The translations under genes and the position numbers were made by a program. DNA of 64,000 bases from Bacteroidales bacterium (GTDB lineage: Bacteria; Bacteroidota; Bacteroidia; Bacteroidales; F082). Below, piece by piece: positions 61,275-64,000 of this stretch. Position 1 is the stretch's first letter. The number at the start of each line of letters is the position of its first letter. The notes under the pieces are model-generated. The model was given only the letters and a program-made list of their open reading frames with translations. It did not search any database and had not been told where the DNA came from. The DNA lies in assembly GCA_017561025.1 (NCBI GenBank), contig JAFZDU010000095.1, forward strand, positions 17,497 through 81,496, read 5' to 3'.

Positions 61275-62189
61275 TTATATTTGTCTAAAAGTGTCTGCAT
61301 TTATAGATTGCTTTTTTTCTTCAATGACTCTTAACAGATATTGTCCATACTGGTTTTTTAGCATTGGCTGAGCTAGTTCACGCATTCTATCCTCTGAAAT
61401 CCAGCCTTTTCTATATGCTACACCTTCCAAACAAGCGATCTTTAGTCCCTGACGCTTTTCAATTACTTCCACAAATGTCGAAGCTTCTGAAAGAGAATCG
61501 TGTGTGCCAGTATCAAGCCATGCAAATCCGCGTCCGAGAGTCTGAACCTTTAACTCTTTATCTTCCAAGAATCTTTGATTTACTGTCGTAATCTCTAATT
61601 CACCTCGTGGTGATGGCTTGATATTCTTAGCGACTTCTACTACTTTATTCGGATAAAAGTAAAGCCCAGGGACTGCATAGTTTGACTTAGGATTTACTGG
61701 TTTTTCCTCAAGTGAAAGACAATTACCATCTTTATCAAATTCAGCCACCCCATATCTCTCAGGATCGCTTACCCAATAGCCAAAAATTGTAGCTTTGGAA
61801 TCCTCTACGGCAGCTCGAGCTGCTTCCATAAGCATTGATGTAAAATTGCTACCATGAAAAATATTATCTCCCAGAACAAGACAAACACTATCTGCCCCAA
61901 TAAACTCCTCACCTATAATGAATGCCTGAGCTAGTCCGTCAGGAGATGGCTGCTCAGCATAGGTAAAGTTCACGCCGTAGTCACTTCCGTCTCCGAGAAG
62001 TCTCTTGAAGCCTGGAAGATCATAAGGAGTGGAGATAATGAGGATATCTCTGATTCCTGCCAACATCAATACAGATATCGGATAATAGACCATCGGCTTG
62101 TCATAGATAGGCATCAACTGCTTTGAGATGCCCTTGGTAATCGGGTAGAGGCGGGTTCCTGAGCCGCCGGCGAGAACGATTCCTTTCAT
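61275..62189 (-). CDS. rfbA: Glucose-1-phosphate thymidylyltransferase
   Basis: A 304-residue nucleotidyltransferase. The motif [20 protein letters not shown] (residues 8-27) binds dTTP, and [16 protein letters not shown] near 83 and [10 protein letters not shown] near 108 are the usual RmlA sites. The end [16 protein letters not shown] near 223 is as in the RmlA short class. It makes dTDP-glucose for rfbB. It lies between rfbB and rfbC with 2-base and 45-base gaps. No anomalies. Confidence 0.95.
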   Translation of the reverse strand: MKGIVLAGGSGTRLYPITKGISKQLMPIYDKPMVYYPISVLMLAGIRDILIISTPYDLPGFKRLLGDGSDYGVNFTYAEQPSPDGLAQAFIIGEEFIGADSVCLVLGDNIFHGSNFTSMLMEAARAAVEDSKATIFGYWVSDPERYGVAEFDKDGNCLSLEEKPVNPKSNYAVPGLYFYPNKVVEVAKNIKPSPRGELEITTVNQRFLEDKELKVQTLGRGFAWLDTGTHDSLSEASTFVEVIEKRQGLKIACLEGVAYRKGWISEDRMRELAQPMLKNQYGQYLLRVIEEKKQSINADTFRQI

Positions 62190-62234
62190 GTTCGTGATGT
62201 TTGAGGTTATTGCTTCAGGGAATCTGTTAAGTGT

Positions 62235-62807
62235 CTATTTATAAAGATCTTCGCTATAGTCGAAGAACCAGTCTGCATCCTTCAGTTGAGGATGTTTTGT
62301 ATCTTTTTCAGAGAGGATGATCTTGTCTGCCGGTACCTTCCAATCGATTCCGAGGTCCGGGTCGTTCCATGCGATTGCACCTTCGCTTTGAGGAGCGTAG
62401 AAGTTGTCGCATTTGTACTGGAAAACAACTTCATCTGTCAATACTACGAAGCCATGGGCGAAGCCTCTCGGAATGAAGAACTGACGGTGATTATCCTCAG
62501 TGAGTTCGACAGCTACATGCTGGCCGAATGTCGGAGAGTCTTTACGGATATCGACTGCGACATCAAGAACAGCTCCCTTGATAACGCGTACGAGCTTGCT
62601 CTGAGCGTAAGGCGGCTTCTGGAAATGAAGGCCTCTGAGAACTCCGTAGCATGACTTGCTCTCGTTGTCCTGAACAAACTTTACTTCTCTTACCTGAGCT
62701 TTGAAGTCTCGTTCTGAGAATGACTCAAAGAAATAGCCTCTGTGATCACCAAAGACTTTTGGCTCTATAATCACAACGCCGTCTATGCTTGTTTTTATTA
62801 CTTCCAT
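62235..62807 (-). CDS. rfbC: dTDP-4-dehydrorhamnose 3,5-epimerase
   Basis: A 190-residue cupin-fold enzyme. GYFFESFSERDF near residue 24, then VQDNESKSCYGVLRGLHFQKPP with the catalytic His near 61, KLVRVIKGAVLDVAVDIRKDSPTFG and RGFAHGFVVLTDE are the family blocks. It acts third in the dTDP-sugar path. It is the first gene of the rfb set on the minus strand and stands after a broken nuclease-like gene. All active-site residues appear intact. Confidence 0.95.
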   Translation of the reverse strand: MEVIKTSIDGVVIIEPKVFGDHRGYFFESFSERDFKAQVREVKFVQDNESKSCYGVLRGLHFQKPPYAQSKLVRVIKGAVLDVAVDIRKDSPTFGQHVAVELTEDNHRQFFIPRGFAHGFVVLTDEVVFQYKCDNFYAPQSEGAIAWNDPDLGIDWKVPADKIILSEKDTKHPQLKDADWFFDYSEDLYK

Positions 62808-62867
62808 TCTTTTTGTTGGACGTCCCTTATGGACGCCATTAAGGATTTATATTATTAATGTTTCTAG

Positions 62868-63517
62868 TTACTCCTCGACAATCCAATCCTCGATTGTCCT
62901 TGTACGCGAACTGAAGGAGATACCTAGCTTTACTATATGTTTTGAGTCTGAGAAATATGGAAGCGTGTATTGCTTCTCGTTTATCTGATCCAATGCCTCT
63001 TTTGCTGTTGCATCGACTTTCAGTTCCATGACATAAATGGCATCAGATGTGTTTATCAATAGTCAACACGACCTCTGGCTGTCTTTACCTGCGTCTGGAC
63101 ATAGCGGTTCAGCATCGAGAATACTACATAGATGATCGTTTCATAGAAACATTCCTTTCGTTTCAGTTCTTCCGATGCTTCCGGATACGGAATACCGGCC
63201 ATGTATGAGGTCAAGGTTTCGAAGAAGGTCTGAAAGTCACCCTTTGAAAAAGCGGAATACATTTTCAATATCAGTGATGAATTCTCAGTAGAACCTTTTA
63301 TCGAAAGGATCGGCAGCATGTTGTCCATCAACCCTAAGCGCACCTCCTTGTTAGGAATACCCAGAGTGTAGGCATCGGTAACCTTGTCATAGTTCTTTAT
63401 CGTCAGATATCCGCTCTGATAAAGAAGGGCAAAAGGGTCATTAGGCGCCTCCGTCGGACGGTCGAATGCACTGGCTTCCGTATGTACATCATCAATGGCA
63501 GAGATGATCACGTCCAT
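62868..63517 (-). pseudogene. AAA-ATPase-like/PD-(D/E)XK protein, C-terminal remnant
   Basis: From 63,517 the frame reads DPFALLYQSGYLTIKNYDKV and NKEVRLGLMDNMLPIL, then YETIIYVVFSMLNRYVQTQV and TARGRVDY before a stop. The other frame continues INTSDAIYVMELKVDATAKEAL to 62,868. Together these are the C-terminal half of the DUF1703-type family: GRVDY followed by VMELK is its PD-(D/E)XK site. The N-terminal ATPase half is missing and one base is lost or gained near 63,058. A short unrelated start (MNRLSEIFNKYRKK) from 63,587 overlaps it. The fragment is dead. Confidence 0.7.
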
Positions 63518-63588
63518 CGCAAAACACGGTGCGCGTGCTTACATACTTCTTCCGATACTTATTGAAAATTTCCGATAGTCTGTTCATA

Positions 63589-64000
63589 TTAGGCTAGAAT
63601 ACTTAGTTTCTGAATGATTTCTTTGCTAAGTTCAGGTCGGAAATATTGTTCGTTAATTGTTCTTACGCGGTGACAGTCAGAGCCATAGGCAAAATACATA
63701 TCCTTCTTCAGAAGGGCTTCGGCCTTTACCTTGGCTGTCTGTCCGTAATAGCCTGTCAGTGAGGCGATATTGAGCTGAAGACGCACTCCCATCTTCAGCA
63801 GTTCCTCGCAGTCCTTGATTTCAAGGAAGCGGCATCTTTCCGGGTGGGCGAACAGGGGACGGTAACCGGCTGACATGGCGGTTGAAAGCGATCCTTTCAG
63901 GTCAAAGGGAGGGGTTACCGTAGATGTCTCCATAAGGAGCATGTCGTCTTCCATAAGCAGGAGGTCTCCGGCTTCAAGCCTTTCCTCCCATAGGGTGTCA
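63589..64000 (-). CDS. CpsB/YwqE-type tyrosine-protein phosphatase, C-terminal part (5' end outside window)
   Basis: The frame is open to the window edge, so about 136 residues are visible. LFAHPERCRFLEIKDCEELLKMGV near the middle is the PHP-family signature of CpsB/CapC tyrosine phosphatases, RLQLNIASLTGYYG is the next conserved block, and YFAYGSDCHRVRTIN near the end supplies the Asp-x-His metal site. These enzymes dephosphorylate the Wzc-type tyrosine kinase that controls chain length. It stands upstream of the rfb set and probably belongs to the same surface-polysaccharide region. Confidence 0.85.
   Translation of the reverse strand, partial: DTLWEERLEAGDLLLMEDDMLLMETSTVTPPFDLKGSLSTAMSAGYRPLFAHPERCRFLEIKDCEELLKMGVRLQLNIASLTGYYGQTAKVKAEALLKKDMYFAYGSDCHRVRTINEQYFRPELSKEIIQKLSILA

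Noticed and set aside
1-64000. tRNA or rRNA genes and integrase-type attachment sites
   Set aside because: None could be recognised by eye; no integrase gene is in the window, so the island was not assigned to a tRNA-integrated element.

Overview
The window looks like a chromosomal segment of a member of the order Bacteroidales (Bacteroides/Prevotella-like). The promoters that can be recognised are of the Bacteroidetes TTG-N19-21-TAnnTTTG type. The gene families (CapA/TupA-like couples, ORF6N, DUF2589, WbuC, EpsG, IS66 and DUF4372 transposases) are common in that order, and Shine-Dalgarno sequences are mostly weak. Species cannot be assigned from sequence alone.

Layout. (1) Positions 1-12,009, plus strand: the 3' part of a surface-polysaccharide cluster. 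It starts with the tail of a glycosyltransferase, is interrupted by a decayed IS66 element lying in an older DUF4372-type transposase remnant, and continues with CapA, a TupA-like ATP-grasp protein, an acetyltransferase, two GT4 transferases, another ATP-grasp protein, an acyltransferase, an SDR epimerase, an initiating sugar-phosphate transferase, a PIG-L deacetylase and a WbuC cupin. A strong bidirectional terminator closes it. (2) Positions 12,064-27,207: a defence-type island holding a DarT/DarG toxin-antitoxin pair, a membrane TIR protein, a Cas2-like/DUF3696-ATPase/unknown trio, a broken DUF2971 gene, a DUF4365-STAND NTPase, a broken KAP NTPase and two DUF2589-type proteins. About 11.5 kb of it lies between two 221-bp direct repeats, each with a 44-bp perfect palindrome. 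(3) Positions 27,235-28,545: a GC-rich DegT aminotransferase carrying an in-frame repeat-element insertion. (4) Positions 28,680-42,388, all minus strand: a second accessory block with a TIGR04255-like three-gene operon, an ORF6N cassette between 92-bp repeats, an NdpA-like/four-helix membrane/unknown operon, an IS66 relic, and an operon of coiled-coil membrane protein, DGQHR protein and membrane-anchored STAND NTPase. (5) Positions 42,441-64,000, minus strand: a second, nearly complete Wzx/Wzy-type polysaccharide cluster (CpsB-like phosphatase, dTDP-sugar genes, flippase, EpsG polymerase, glycosyltransferases, acyltransferases, pyruvyltransferase, GalE, PLP decarboxylase, ATP-grasp).

How it fits together. 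Two surface-polysaccharide loci converge on an accessory region rich in genes that resemble anti-phage systems. Each polysaccharide locus has its own initiating phosphoglycosyltransferase and its own CapA/TupA-like couple, which suggests a shared amino-acid or peptide-like decoration chemistry; this is inference. The most promising candidates for undescribed systems are the STAND/DGQHR/coiled-coil operon (35,880-41,988), the NdpA/membrane/unknown operon (32,647-35,296) and the Cas2-like/ATPase/unknown trio (15,665-17,976). No tRNA, rRNA or CRISPR array was seen.
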